Part shown: piece after piece, positions 9,295 through 17,516 of the stretch
How positions within the stretch are numbered: position 1 is the stretch's first letter
Layout of the letters: each line of letters starts with the position of its first letter
Assembly (NCBI GenBank): GCA_018402585.1
Contig: JAGYIO010000003.1
Location: 204,386 to 268,385 of the forward strand
DNA length: 64,000 bases
Source of the DNA: Chthoniobacterales bacterium
GTDB lineage: Bacteria > Verrucomicrobiota > Verrucomicrobiia > Chthoniobacterales > JACTMZ01
Direction: 5' to 3'
Made by a program: the position numbers and the translations under genes
Notes under the pieces: model-generated
Told to the model about the DNA's origin: nothing
What the model saw: the letters and a program-made list of their open reading frames with translations, nothing else
Databases searched by the model: none

Positions 9295-10077
9295 ATGGCC
9301 GAACTTTCGATTACCTTTCTCGGCACCGGCACCTCCCAAGGGGTGCCTTTTGTGGCCTGCGACTGCGCCGTCTGCCGTTCGACCGATAAGCGCGACAAAC
9401 GCCTGCGCTCGTCCATCCTCATCGAGGCCGAAGACGTCACTTTTCTGGTCGACACTACCCCCGATCTCCGGGCCCAGGCTCTGCGGCACGACCTCCGCCG
9501 GATCGACGCCGCCATCTTCACCCATTCCCATACCGACCATGTCGCGGGGTTCGACGACCTGCGCCGCTTTTGCGAATTGGCCGACCGTCCCATGCCCATC
9601 TACGCCTCGCCGCAGACCATGGCCGACTTGCGACGCGTCTTTTACTACGCGTTCGACGGACAACATGCTTTCCGCAATTACGTCCGGCCCGAACCCCACG
9701 AGGTCACCGGCCCTTTCGCAATCGGCAGCGTGGAAATCATCCCGGCCGAAGTTCCCCACGGCAAAATGCTGGTCTACGGCTACATCTTTGCCCGGGCCGG
9801 ACGCAAACTCGCGGCCTATTTCAGCGATTGCCATCACGTTCCTCCCGCCGTCATCGCACAAATCCTCGACATCCCTGTCCTGATCATCGATGCCCTGCGC
9901 CACAAGCCTCATCCGAGCCACCTCTCGCTGAGCGAAGCCCTCGAGGTGGCCACCATCACATCCGCCGGTCGCGCTTATTTCACCCACCTCGGACATGACC
10001 TCGGGCACGAGGAAACGGAAAAACTCCTACCTCCCCACGTCCGCCTCGCCCATGACGGCCTGCGTATTGAAATTTAG
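9295..10077 (+). CDS. PhnP-like metallo-beta-lactamase-fold hydrolase
   Basis: A 260-residue MBL-fold protein. The metal site HSHTDH is at about residues 77-82. The N-terminal FLGTGTSQGVP and the cysteine cluster CDCAVC (Cys22, Cys24, Cys27) match the structural zinc site of PhnP, the phosphoribosyl 1,2-cyclic phosphate phosphodiesterase. Late motifs SDCHH, IIDALRHKPHPSHLSLSEAL and FTHLGHDLGHE complete the active site. No phosphonate (phn) genes are nearby, so the substrate may differ and a general phosphodiesterase role is as likely. The end overlaps the next gene's start by 26 nt. Confidence 0.88.
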   Translation: MAELSITFLGTGTSQGVPFVACDCAVCRSTDKRDKRLRSSILIEAEDVTFLVDTTPDLRAQALRHDLRRIDAAIFTHSHTDHVAGFDDLRRFCELADRPMPIYASPQTMADLRRVFYYAFDGQHAFRNYVRPEPHEVTGPFAIGSVEIIPAEVPHGKMLVYGYIFARAGRKLAAYFSDCHHVPPAVIAQILDIPVLIIDALRHKPHPSHLSLSEALEVATITSAGRAYFTHLGHDLGHEETEKLLPPHVRLAHDGLRIEI

Positions 10078-11677
10078 CACTGCCCTCGTCGCCCTCGCGG
10101 CCGTCCTGGCCGCCGCGCGGGCCGACGACAACTTGGTTCGGCAAACCCGTGAAGCCGAGGCCACGCTTGTCGTCTTCAACATCCGCGATCCGGAATCACG
10201 CGGGTTGGCCGAATATTACGCGGAGCGGCGCCGCATACCCGCGGATCAGGTCGTCGGCCTCGACACTCCGCTGGAGGAAGAGATCACCCGCCGGCAATTC
10301 AGCGAGACCATAGAAAAACCCCTGCGCAGCTTGTTTGAGCGCAAAAAATGGTGGTCCGTGCGGAAAACTCCCGGAGGCAAGCTCGAAGTTACGGGCGGAA
10401 GGATCCGCTTCATCGCCCTCATGCGCGGCATCCCCTTGAAGATCGTCACGACAATCCCGCCACCTCTTCCCGACACCACTCCGCCCCCCCGCCCCTATGG
10501 CGGGGATCCGGTCCGCAGCCACGATGAAGCCGCGGTGGATTCCGAACTCGCCGTGCTCGGGGCATTCGACAACGAGCATTTCGGTATCCTCCAGAACCCT
10601 TACTTCCGGCGCTTTTCGCCCATCCTCGATTCCTCGATCAACCACGGACTCCTTCTTGTCGCACGGCTCGATGCCCCGACCGCCGACACCGTGCGTCGGA
10701 TGATTGACGACACCCTCCTGGCCGAACGGGCCGGTCTCTACGGTTGGGCCTATATCGACCGGCGGAGCATTGCCGAAAGCCCCTACCGTGAAGGCGACGA
10801 GTGGCTGCGCACGGCCGCCGCTGAATGTTGGAACCATGGGATTCCGGTCAATCTGGACAATACTCCCGCCATTTTTCCTGCCGGCTTCCCCTTGACCGAT
10901 GCAGCGCTTTATTATGGCTGGTATGCTTGGACCGCCGGTGGAGCCATGAGCGCCCCGCAGTTCGTCCCGGGTGCGGTCGCGGTGCATATTCATTCCTTCA
11001 GTGCCGGCACCCTTCGCGATCCCAACGCGAACTGGGCCGCCCCGCTCATCACCCGCGGGGCCGTCGCCACCCTGGGCAATGTTTACGAACCCTACCTTGA
11101 TTTCACCCCGCACCTTGACGTCTTCAACGAGAGACTCCTCCAAGGATTCACCCTGGCCGAAAGCGCCTACATGTCGTTCAAGGTTTTATCCTGGATGACC
11201 ACCGTGATCGGGGATCCCCTTTACCGCCCCTTCGCCGAGGCACAGTCCAGCGGCTGGCAGCGTGAACCGGACCCAACCACGGCACCATGGCTCTCCCTAG
11301 GCAAGCAACTGCGCCGAGGCACCCGCTCGGGGCCCATGCAGGCCCTTTATCTTGAGGGCCTCGCGCGGGAGAACCCGAGCGGATTAAATTACGAAGCCCT
11401 CGCTATGCTCCAGAGTTTCCACAATGAGCCGCGCGCTGCGCTCAAATCACTCGAGCTGGCCGGCACACTCTACAAAAATCCGGCCGAATCGTTCCGTACC
11501 CTCGTCGAGCGTCTGCGCATCATGCAAGCGCTGGCCGATAAAAATGCCGCGCTCAAACTCATCGACCGCTCCTTGCGGCGAATCCAGCCCCCCGACCGCG
11601 CGAAGCTTCTGAGCGACATTCGGAACGAAATTGCGCCTCCTCCACCGCCCCCGTCCCCCACTCCCAAAAAACCATGA
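10052..11677 (+). CDS. TIGR03790 family protein, exported
   Basis: A 541-residue protein whose N-terminus MTACVLKFSTALVALAAVLAAARA is a good signal peptide with an AxA cleavage site. It then shows features of the TIGR03790 family: LVVFNIRDPESRGLAEYYAERRRIP, RFIALMRGIPLKI, YGWAYIDRRSI and GAVATLGNVYEPYL. The family is of unknown function and found mainly in Verrucomicrobia, Planctomycetes and Acidobacteria. The C-terminal ~120 residues look TPR-like (AALKSLELAGTLYKNP) and end in a Pro-rich tail. I chose ATG 10052, which gives the signal peptide; an upstream in-frame start at 9995 would bury it. It overlaps the genes on both sides, so translation is probably coupled. Confidence 0.82.
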   Translation: MTACVLKFSTALVALAAVLAAARADDNLVRQTREAEATLVVFNIRDPESRGLAEYYAERRRIPADQVVGLDTPLEEEITRRQFSETIEKPLRSLFERKKWWSVRKTPGGKLEVTGGRIRFIALMRGIPLKIVTTIPPPLPDTTPPPRPYGGDPVRSHDEAAVDSELAVLGAFDNEHFGILQNPYFRRFSPILDSSINHGLLLVARLDAPTADTVRRMIDDTLLAERAGLYGWAYIDRRSIAESPYREGDEWLRTAAAECWNHGIPVNLDNTPAIFPAGFPLTDAALYYGWYAWTAGGAMSAPQFVPGAVAVHIHSFSAGTLRDPNANWAAPLITRGAVATLGNVYEPYLDFTPHLDVFNERLLQGFTLAESAYMSFKVLSWMTTVIGDPLYRPFAEAQSSGWQREPDPTTAPWLSLGKQLRRGTRSGPMQALYLEGLARENPSGLNYEALAMLQSFHNEPRAALKSLELAGTLYKNPAESFRTLVERLRIMQALADKNAALKLIDRSLRRIQPPDRAKLLSDIRNEIAPPPPPPSPTPKKP

Positions 11678-13125
11678 CGAAGGAGACCAAGGGCACCGGT
11701 CTGCGCCTGCCGGCGGGACCAGTCGCGCCCGGGCGGGGCTCAATTTTTCCAGTCAGGACCCGACCACCGGGCAAAGCCGTAAACCCCCTTCTGCGCTGCG
11801 CCTACGAACAAGCCTGCGAAGCCGGCGCGGCCCGGGTGGCCGAGGGCCCGCCGTCCGCCGGGAACGAACTTGCCTGGCAAGCCCGCTGGTTTTCCGGAGC
11901 CTGCGGACGCGCCTTTACCACGACCTCCGGGGCACAGGCCATCATCATCGATTTCGGGGAATGGAACCGCGAAGCCGGTCCGGATTTTGTCCGCGCCACC
12001 GTGCAGCTCGATGGACGCGAACACCGTGGCGCGATCGAGGTAGATCTCGCTGCATCCGGTTGGGAGCAGCACCACCACGCGATCAACCCCGATTACGCGG
12101 ACGTGGTTCTCCACGTTGTCGTGGACCGCCCGTCCAAACGCCACTTTTCGCGCACCCTCCACCACCGGGAGGTCGCACAAATCTGCCTGGCCGATCATCA
12201 TGAAACAGCACCCGAGTGGGGTTCGATCGCCGCAGCCCGCCCCGGACGCTGCGCGGCGCCACTCCGCGCCCTCTCCCTCGACCAGTTGTCCGATCTTCTC
12301 GCCGTCGCCTCACGTCGGCGATTGGCGCGCAAAGGGGCTCTCCTCGCAGCCATGACGGAGGCCCGCGGGGTGGACGCCGCACTTTTTGAAGCTCTGGCCA
12401 TCACCCTTGGTTACAAGAACAACAAGCTGCCCTTCCAACTTCTCGCCCAGCGCGTGCCGCTCAAAGTGGCCGCTTCCGCCTGCGGCGAAGCGTGGCTCTT
12501 CGGGGTGGCCGGCTTTCTTGAAAAGCCGGAACCTCCACCGGGGGGCGGGCGCCAAGAAATCGCTGCCCTTTGGTCCGTCTGGTGGAAGCTTCGGGCCGCA
12601 CACACCCAGGCCATCTTCCCACGGACCACTTGGAAACTCGGCGGGATCCGCCCGGCCAATCATCCCCTGCGACGCCTTGCCGCGCTCGCGGCCAGCGCCC
12701 GGCGGTGGAAAAGCGTGCGTGCCGCTCTCGAATCAGGTGACCTCGCACACCTGCAAGCAACCCTGGGCTCGCTCCAACACCAGTTTTGGTCCTTCCACAC
12801 CTCCTGGACCAGCCCACGGCGCCAAACCCCGCTCGCCTTGCTCGGCCCGGATCGCGTCCGTGAGATTTATGCCAATATTGTTCTGCCCCTCTCCCTCTCC
12901 CGCGGCCAGGAACCACCTTGGCGCGATCTCCCTTCCGGACCGTGCAACGCCACCTTGAAGGTTGTTGCCGCCCGTCTCTTCGGCGGCCCGCTGCCCCGCA
13001 GCCTTCCCAAACGCCTTTTTATCCACCAGGGCTTGCTCCAGATTTATGCTGACTTCTGCTTGCGCGATCACGGCGAGTGTGGCCAGTGTCGCTTCCCGAC
13101 TTTGGTGGCCGACTTGCCCGCTTGA
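11674..13125 (+). CDS. DUF2851 family protein
   Basis: A 483-residue cytoplasmic protein matching DUF2851. Typical segments are EWNREAGPDFVRATVQLDG, GAIEVDLAASGWEQHHH, ADVVLHVVV and, near the C-terminus, IHQGLLQIYADFCLRDHGECGQCRFP, where two Cys may bind a metal. The family is unassigned, common in Bacteroidetes, Chlorobi and Verrucomicrobia; the GNVEIH-like motif has been compared to nuclease-type folds, but no activity is established. The first ~35 residues are Gly/Pro/Arg-rich and unconserved, so the true start may be internal. It overlaps the previous stop by 4 nt. Confidence 0.82.
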   Translation: MTKETKGTGLRLPAGPVAPGRGSIFPVRTRPPGKAVNPLLRCAYEQACEAGAARVAEGPPSAGNELAWQARWFSGACGRAFTTTSGAQAIIIDFGEWNREAGPDFVRATVQLDGREHRGAIEVDLAASGWEQHHHAINPDYADVVLHVVVDRPSKRHFSRTLHHREVAQICLADHHETAPEWGSIAAARPGRCAAPLRALSLDQLSDLLAVASRRRLARKGALLAAMTEARGVDAALFEALAITLGYKNNKLPFQLLAQRVPLKVAASACGEAWLFGVAGFLEKPEPPPGGGRQEIAALWSVWWKLRAAHTQAIFPRTTWKLGGIRPANHPLRRLAALAASARRWKSVRAALESGDLAHLQATLGSLQHQFWSFHTSWTSPRRQTPLALLGPDRVREIYANIVLPLSLSRGQEPPWRDLPSGPCNATLKVVAARLFGGPLPRSLPKRLFIHQGLLQIYADFCLRDHGECGQCRFPTLVADLPA

Positions 13126-13164
13126 CCGCACGGCGCGGCAAAATAAGCTTGAGGGACCAGCGGC

Positions 13165-13611
13165 ATGACCTCTCCAACCGACCTGACCAAACGCCCGCCC
13201 CGCGGTGCGCGCTGCCGCCTCGGCGGTTTTGCCATCTTGCCCCGTATCATCGACAAAGGTCGTGCCGTGGCTGCCGGTACCAATGGCGAATTCAACTACG
13301 CTTGCCCTCTCGACATGGAATTTTTCGATTTCGCGTCCGTCGACCCGCAAGACTTTCAGAAACAAATTGCGGCGGGCCTCGGTGACGGCGACCTGCTCAC
13401 TTGGATCGGCCAGAACTCCGGCCCCAAGCGACGCGCCCACGAAATCGCCCTTTGGTCGCGTTTTATGGAAGACCGCGTGCCGAGCGATCCGGAAAGTCGT
13501 GAATTCTTCCACGGGGCCCACAAAGCGACGGCCGGAGCACGGTCCGACATCGGAACCTGGTTCGACCTCCTCGACCTCGACGACTACGCATCCTTTGGCG
13601 GCAAAGTCTGA
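13165..13611 (+). CDS. DUF5069 domain protein
   Basis: A 148-residue protein of the DUF5069 family, recognised by DLTKRPPRGARCRLGGFAILPRIIDKGRA at the start and SRFMEDRVPSDPESREFF later. No catalytic motif or membrane segment is visible. The family is frequent and almost restricted to Verrucomicrobia and neighbouring phyla; function is unknown. It ends 2 nt before pdxJ and is probably co-transcribed with it. Confidence 0.85.
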   Translation: MTSPTDLTKRPPRGARCRLGGFAILPRIIDKGRAVAAGTNGEFNYACPLDMEFFDFASVDPQDFQKQIAAGLGDGDLLTWIGQNSGPKRRAHEIALWSRFMEDRVPSDPESREFFHGAHKATAGARSDIGTWFDLLDLDDYASFGGKV

Positions 13612-13613
13612 CC

Positions 13614-14360
13614 ATGCCCCTCCGCCTTGGCGTCAATCTCGATCACGCCGCCACCTTGCGGCAAGCTCGCTACGCGCGTGATGCGCAGAGCAGCCTGGCC
13701 GAACCCGATCCGGTCGAGGCCGCCCTCATCGCGGAAAAAGCCGGCGCTGACGGCATCACCGCGCACTTGCGCGAAGACCGGCGGCACATGCAAGACCGCG
13801 ACATCTACCGGCTCAAGGAGTCGCTCCAAACCAAGCTCAACCTGGAGATGGGCAACGCGCCGGAAATCGTGGCCATTGCGCTGCAAGTCAAAGCCCACGA
13901 CGCCTGCTTGGTCCCGGAAAATCGCCGCGAAATCACCACGGAGGGCGGCCTCGATTGCCTTACCCACCGCGCCGCTCTGGAGTCGACCATCGGCAAACTA
14001 CATGCGGTCGGAACGGTGGTTAGTCTCTTTATCGACCCCGACCCCGAGCAAATCTGCGCCGCGGCCGACCTCAAGGCCGCATACATCGAACTCCACACCG
14101 GCGCCTTCGCCAACGCGACGGGCCGCGCCCGGCAGCACGAACTGCAACGGTTGATCACCGGGGCCCAGCAGGCCCACGACCTCGGCCTCCGGATCAATGC
14201 CGGTCACGGCCTCAACTACGAAAACGTGTCCGAACTTTTCACCGTCCCGCACCTGGTCGAACTCAACATCGGCCACGCCATCATCTCCCGCGCCCTCTTT
14301 ACCGGCCTGGCTTCCGCCGTAAAAGAGATGAAGACCCTCTGCCAAGGGTATCCCCTTTAG
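13614..14360 (+). CDS. pdxJ: Pyridoxine 5'-phosphate synthase
   Basis: A 248-residue TIM-barrel enzyme that condenses 1-deoxy-D-xylulose 5-phosphate with 3-amino-2-oxopropyl phosphate to form pyridoxine 5'-phosphate, the last ring-forming step of DXP-dependent vitamin B6 synthesis. The family start LGVNLDHAATLRQAR is intact, as are ADGITAHLREDRRHM, LNLEMGNAPEI, LVPENRREITTEGGLD, and the late GHGLNYENV and ELNIGHAIISRALF. Length is normal. It is the last gene of the rightward group before convergent ribF. Confidence 0.97.
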   Translation: MPLRLGVNLDHAATLRQARYARDAQSSLAEPDPVEAALIAEKAGADGITAHLREDRRHMQDRDIYRLKESLQTKLNLEMGNAPEIVAIALQVKAHDACLVPENRREITTEGGLDCLTHRAALESTIGKLHAVGTVVSLFIDPDPEQICAAADLKAAYIELHTGAFANATGRARQHELQRLITGAQQAHDLGLRINAGHGLNYENVSELFTVPHLVELNIGHAIISRALFTGLASAVKEMKTLCQGYPL

Positions 14361-14483
14361 CCGTCCCTCTTCCGCTTGTCGCGGCGGTCTCTGACTGCCG
14401 GAACCCGGGGGTCGAACCGAGCGGGCCGCTCGTCCGCCCGACACACCACGGGCCGGCCAGCCGCGGGGCCCCTTACCTTCAAA

Positions 14484-14507
14484 CCTCTGCGTTCTCTGCG
14501 GTTTTCT
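14484..14507. repeat. Short dispersed CTCTGCG-type repeat, copy 1
   Basis: In the 153-bp gap between the pdxJ and ribF stops, the heptamer CTCTGCG occurs twice 2 nt apart, followed by GTTTTCT. A similar block with the same heptamer phasing lies at 40405-40440. Nothing else is recognised in the gap. Confidence 0.5.
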
Positions 14508-14513
14508 CTCCCC

Positions 14514-15416
14514 CTAGGGCACTGCCGCCACGTCCCGCCCGATTTGCGCCCGCAACTCCTCGACCGACCCGAACTTCCTCTCCCCCCGCACAAAGCGCAA
14601 AAACTCCACCTCGATCTCCCGCCCGTAAAGATCCCCCTCGAAAGCCAAAAGGTGCACTTCAAGCATCCGCTTTTCATCCCACGAGACGGTCGGGCGCAGG
14701 CCCAAGTTGGCCAGCCCGGAAAAAGTCTGCTCCCCTATCCGAACCCGCACCGCATACACCCCATCCGGGGGCAGTTGGAAACCGTCCGTCTCAAGATTAG
14801 CGGTGGGAAAACCCATCTCCCGCCCGAGCTTGCGACCGGCCACCACCTGGCCGAACACGGCATAGGGACGTCCCAACGCCTCCGCGACGAATGACAGGTC
14901 CCCCCGACCCACGGCCAGCCGGATCGCCGTACTCGAAATTGGCTTTCCCCCGATGGTCACAGCGGGAATCCCATCCACTTCAAATCCTCCCATCCGCTGG
15001 AGCAGGCCCACATTACCCGCGCGTCCTTTCCCAAATTTCCAGTCGGCCCCGACCACCACGCCACCGAGCGGACGGCAGGCCGCCCGCAAGTCCTCGACAA
15101 ATTCCTCGGCGGTCTGGCTGGCGCGGCCCGCCTCGAAGGGCAACACGGCAAGGTGGGTCACGCCCTGACGTGCAAGCAGTAATTCCTTGTGTCGTGGACT
15201 GGATAACCTCAACGGTGGCTCGGCACGCTGGAAGAACATCATCGGATGCGGTTCGAAGGTCATGACCACCGCCGTGCCCCCACTCTTCTTGGCGTCGGCC
15301 CGCGCTTCCTCGATCAGGGCCCGGTGTCCCCGATGCACCCCGTCAAAAATCCCGATGGCCAGATAGACCGGCCCGGGCAAGGACCGCAACGACTCCAAAT
15401 CGTGGAGGATCTCCAT
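14514..15416 (-). CDS. ribF: Bifunctional riboflavin kinase / FAD synthetase
   Basis: A 300-residue enzyme that phosphorylates riboflavin to FMN and adenylates FMN to FAD. The N-terminal nucleotidyltransferase domain has GIFDGVHRGH (about residues 22-31), FEPHPM and the late ISSTAIR. The C-terminal riboflavin kinase domain has GRKLGREMGFPTANL and ANLGLRPTV. I chose the ATG at 15416, directly before the conserved N-terminus; the frame runs on upstream for 54 codons over truB, which I regard as unreal. It starts 5 nt after the truB stop and closes the nusA operon. Confidence 0.96.
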   Translation of the reverse strand: MEILHDLESLRSLPGPVYLAIGIFDGVHRGHRALIEEARADAKKSGGTAVVMTFEPHPMMFFQRAEPPLRLSSPRHKELLLARQGVTHLAVLPFEAGRASQTAEEFVEDLRAACRPLGGVVVGADWKFGKGRAGNVGLLQRMGGFEVDGIPAVTIGGKPISSTAIRLAVGRGDLSFVAEALGRPYAVFGQVVAGRKLGREMGFPTANLETDGFQLPPDGVYAVRVRIGEQTFSGLANLGLRPTVSWDEKRMLEVHLLAFEGDLYGREIEVEFLRFVRGERKFGSVEELRAQIGRDVAAVP

Positions 15417-15421
15417 GCGGC

Positions 15422-16144
15422 TCAGACCCCGCGTGAGCGGGACACTTCGGGCAGACTCATGATGCGTGCTTTGACCTGCTCGGGCGGCCAGGTGCGCAGT
15501 TCCTCCACCGTGATGACCCCGTCTGCGCGAAACTTTCCCGAGGCCGTGCGGCGCAGGGCTTTCAGATGACCGCCGCAACCCAGCAGTTCCCCGATATCAT
15601 GCGCATAGGTGCGCACGTAAAAGCCCTTGCTGCAGACCACGCGGAATTCCACCTCGGGCAGGGCAACGTGGAGAATCTCGTGGCCGTAGATGTGCACCAA
15701 GCGGGGTTCACGCTCGATCGTCTTGCCCTGGCGCGCCAGCTTGTAGAGCGGGACGCCGTCCTTTTTGATCGCCGAAACCATGGGCGGGGTTTGGTAGAAG
15801 TCACCCTGGAAACCGGCGAAAACCTCCTCCAATTTCTCCGGCGTCACGTCCGGCACCAGTCTTTCCTCCAGCACCGTGCCGTCGGCATCCTGGCTCGTGG
15901 TGGTCTGCCCGAGGCGGATTGTGCCGACGTATTCCTTGTCCTCGCTCATGAGAAGGTCCTGGATTTTCGTGCCCCGGCCGATCGTGATGATGAGCAAACC
16001 CGTGGCCAGCGGATCAAGGGTGCCGCAGTGACCGACCTTGCGCGTGTTGAGCACGCGGCGGGTGATCGCCACCACGTCGTGCGACGTCATGCCGGGGGCC
16101 TTGTCCACGAGGAGGACCCCGTCAATCATTGAGTCGGATTTCAT
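15422..16144 (-). CDS. truB: tRNA pseudouridine-55 synthase
   Basis: A 240-residue TruB. The N-terminus is GVLLVDKAPGMTSHDVV; the catalytic Asp is in HCGTLDPLATGLL (about Asp44); KEYVGTIRLGQTT, PPMVSAIKKDGVPLYKLARQG and CSKGFYVRTYAHDIGELLG follow. It makes pseudouridine 55 in the tRNA T-loop. That position is of local interest because the T-loop is the breakpoint of the tRNA-linked repeats elsewhere in this window. Start ATG 16144; an internal ATG at 16129 is also possible. It overlaps the nrnA end. Confidence 0.97.
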   Translation of the reverse strand: MKSDSMIDGVLLVDKAPGMTSHDVVAITRRVLNTRKVGHCGTLDPLATGLLIITIGRGTKIQDLLMSEDKEYVGTIRLGQTTTSQDADGTVLEERLVPDVTPEKLEEVFAGFQGDFYQTPPMVSAIKKDGVPLYKLARQGKTIEREPRLVHIYGHEILHVALPEVEFRVVCSKGFYVRTYAHDIGELLGCGGHLKALRRTASGKFRADGVITVEELRTWPPEQVKARIMSLPEVSRSRGV

Positions 16145-17114
16145 GACAAATGGCCTCCAATACTTTTTCCTCCGCGTCGCCCAGGGTTCCGGACAATCGC
16201 GCCCCCGCAGCCTGCGGGTGGCCCCCTCCGCCGAAAAGAGCGCAGATTTTGCAAACGTCGAATCGTGGTTCCTTGGAGCGCATGCTCAGCCGCACTTTAT
16301 GCTCCGGCAATTCCTCGAAAAAAACCGCGACCTGCACGCCTTCCACCGCACGAAGATGATCGATCAACCCCTCATTGTCCTCCGGCAGCACGGCGAGGCT
16401 CTTCGCGGTCTCCCGCGACAGACTGAAACTGGCCACCCGGCCATCGCAGCCGAAGCGGGCCGAATTGAGCAGCGCTTTGAGTAACTCGAGGCGGCGACGC
16501 GGATAGCTCTCATACATCTTACGCGATAACTCCGGAACATTGACCCCCTTGTCGACCAAGTCCGCGGCCAGCCGGAAAGTATGCGGCGAGGTTTTGCCGT
16601 ATTGGAAGGACCCCGTATCGGTGGAAATCGCCGCGTAAAGGTTTTCCGCCATGGCCGGGGTGATCGTGGCCCCCACTTCAACCAGATAGTCGTAAATAAT
16701 CTGTCCGGTGGCCGGCGCCGAGTCATCGATGAAGTTCAGGTCCGCGTAACGGTGATTGCTCACGTGATGGTCGATATTGATCCAGGTGGTCACTTCTCCC
16801 GTGGCCTTGAGCACGCGGCCAAGACGTTCCTTGGTCGAGGTGTCGAGCGCGAGAAAGACATCGAAATCGCGCTTCCCTTGCTCCGGAGGGGCCTGGACGA
16901 GGCCGCTCTCCGGAAGGTAGCGGAACTTTTCCGTCATTCCCTCCTCGTTCCAGAGCGTCACCTCTTTGCCCTCCGCCTTGAGATGGAGGGCCAGGGCGAT
17001 AGCCGATCCATAGGCATCGGCGTCCGGGCGCACGTGGCAGGACACAAGAATGCGGGTGGCCGCATCGAGCGTGTGCCGGATCCGCCCGAGGGTGGCCTCG
17101 ATTCCCTGGCTCAT
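16122..17114 (-). CDS. nrnA: DHH/DHHA1 phosphoesterase (NrnA-type oligoribonuclease / pAp phosphatase)
   Basis: A 330-residue DHH-family enzyme. Motif I is SCHVRPDADAYGSAIAL, motif II LALDTS, the DHH motif is INIDHHVSN, and the DHHA1 domain ends in the Gly-rich GGGGHPQAAGARL. NrnA degrades nano-RNA and dephosphorylates pAp. In many non-proteobacterial genomes it lies between rbfA and truB, as here. It overlaps rbfA by 4 nt and truB by 23 nt, indicating a tight operon. Confidence 0.93.
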   Translation of the reverse strand: MSQGIEATLGRIRHTLDAATRILVSCHVRPDADAYGSAIALALHLKAEGKEVTLWNEEGMTEKFRYLPESGLVQAPPEQGKRDFDVFLALDTSTKERLGRVLKATGEVTTWINIDHHVSNHRYADLNFIDDSAPATGQIIYDYLVEVGATITPAMAENLYAAISTDTGSFQYGKTSPHTFRLAADLVDKGVNVPELSRKMYESYPRRRLELLKALLNSARFGCDGRVASFSLSRETAKSLAVLPEDNEGLIDHLRAVEGVQVAVFFEELPEHKVRLSMRSKEPRFDVCKICALFGGGGHPQAAGARLSGTLGDAEEKVLEAICHEIRLND

Positions 17115-17464
17115 TCGCTGGGCTCCTCCTCGACACCCAACTCCTCGAGAATATCGAGCACGCGGGACCCGCGTTCAATCGAGGCATCCAATTTGAAGTG
17201 CAGATGCGGGGTGAACTTGAGCACGACGCGCTTGGCCACATCGGCTTGGAGGTCACGCCGGCTGTTGGCCAGCCGCTCGAGCGCCTGCCGCTGCTCTGCG
17301 GCGTTACCCAACACGCCGACGAAGACGATGGCATTGCGCAGGTCGGGCGAGACGTCCACCGAATTCACCGTAATCAAGGCGCGGCCAGTCGGCACCTCCC
17401 GCAGGACGGCCATGCTCAGCTCCCGCTTGAGAATTTCAGCGACGCGGACCATGCGATTTTTCAT
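17111..17464 (-). CDS. rbfA: 30S ribosome-binding factor A
   Basis: A 117-residue single KH-like domain protein needed for late 16S rRNA processing and 30S maturation. The family pattern is visible: RMVRVAEILKRELSMAVLRE at the start, ITVNSVDVSPDLRNAIVFVGVLG in the middle and LHFKLDASIERGSRVLDILEEL at the end. Start ATG 17464 (a second Met lies 4 codons on). It lies 52 nt downstream of infB, the usual place. Confidence 0.95.
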   Translation of the reverse strand: MKNRMVRVAEILKRELSMAVLREVPTGRALITVNSVDVSPDLRNAIVFVGVLGNAAEQRQALERLANSRRDLQADVAKRVVLKFTPHLHFKLDASIERGSRVLDILEELGVEEEPSE

Positions 17465-17516
17465 CTCAGGAGTTGAGGGTGGCGCGATCCGGGAGGCGGG
17501 ACGTCCCGGTTCGGGG

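Noticed and set aside
9995-10051. Upstream start of the TIGR03790 protein
   Set aside because: It would put 19 extra residues before a clear signal peptide and overlap the previous gene further.
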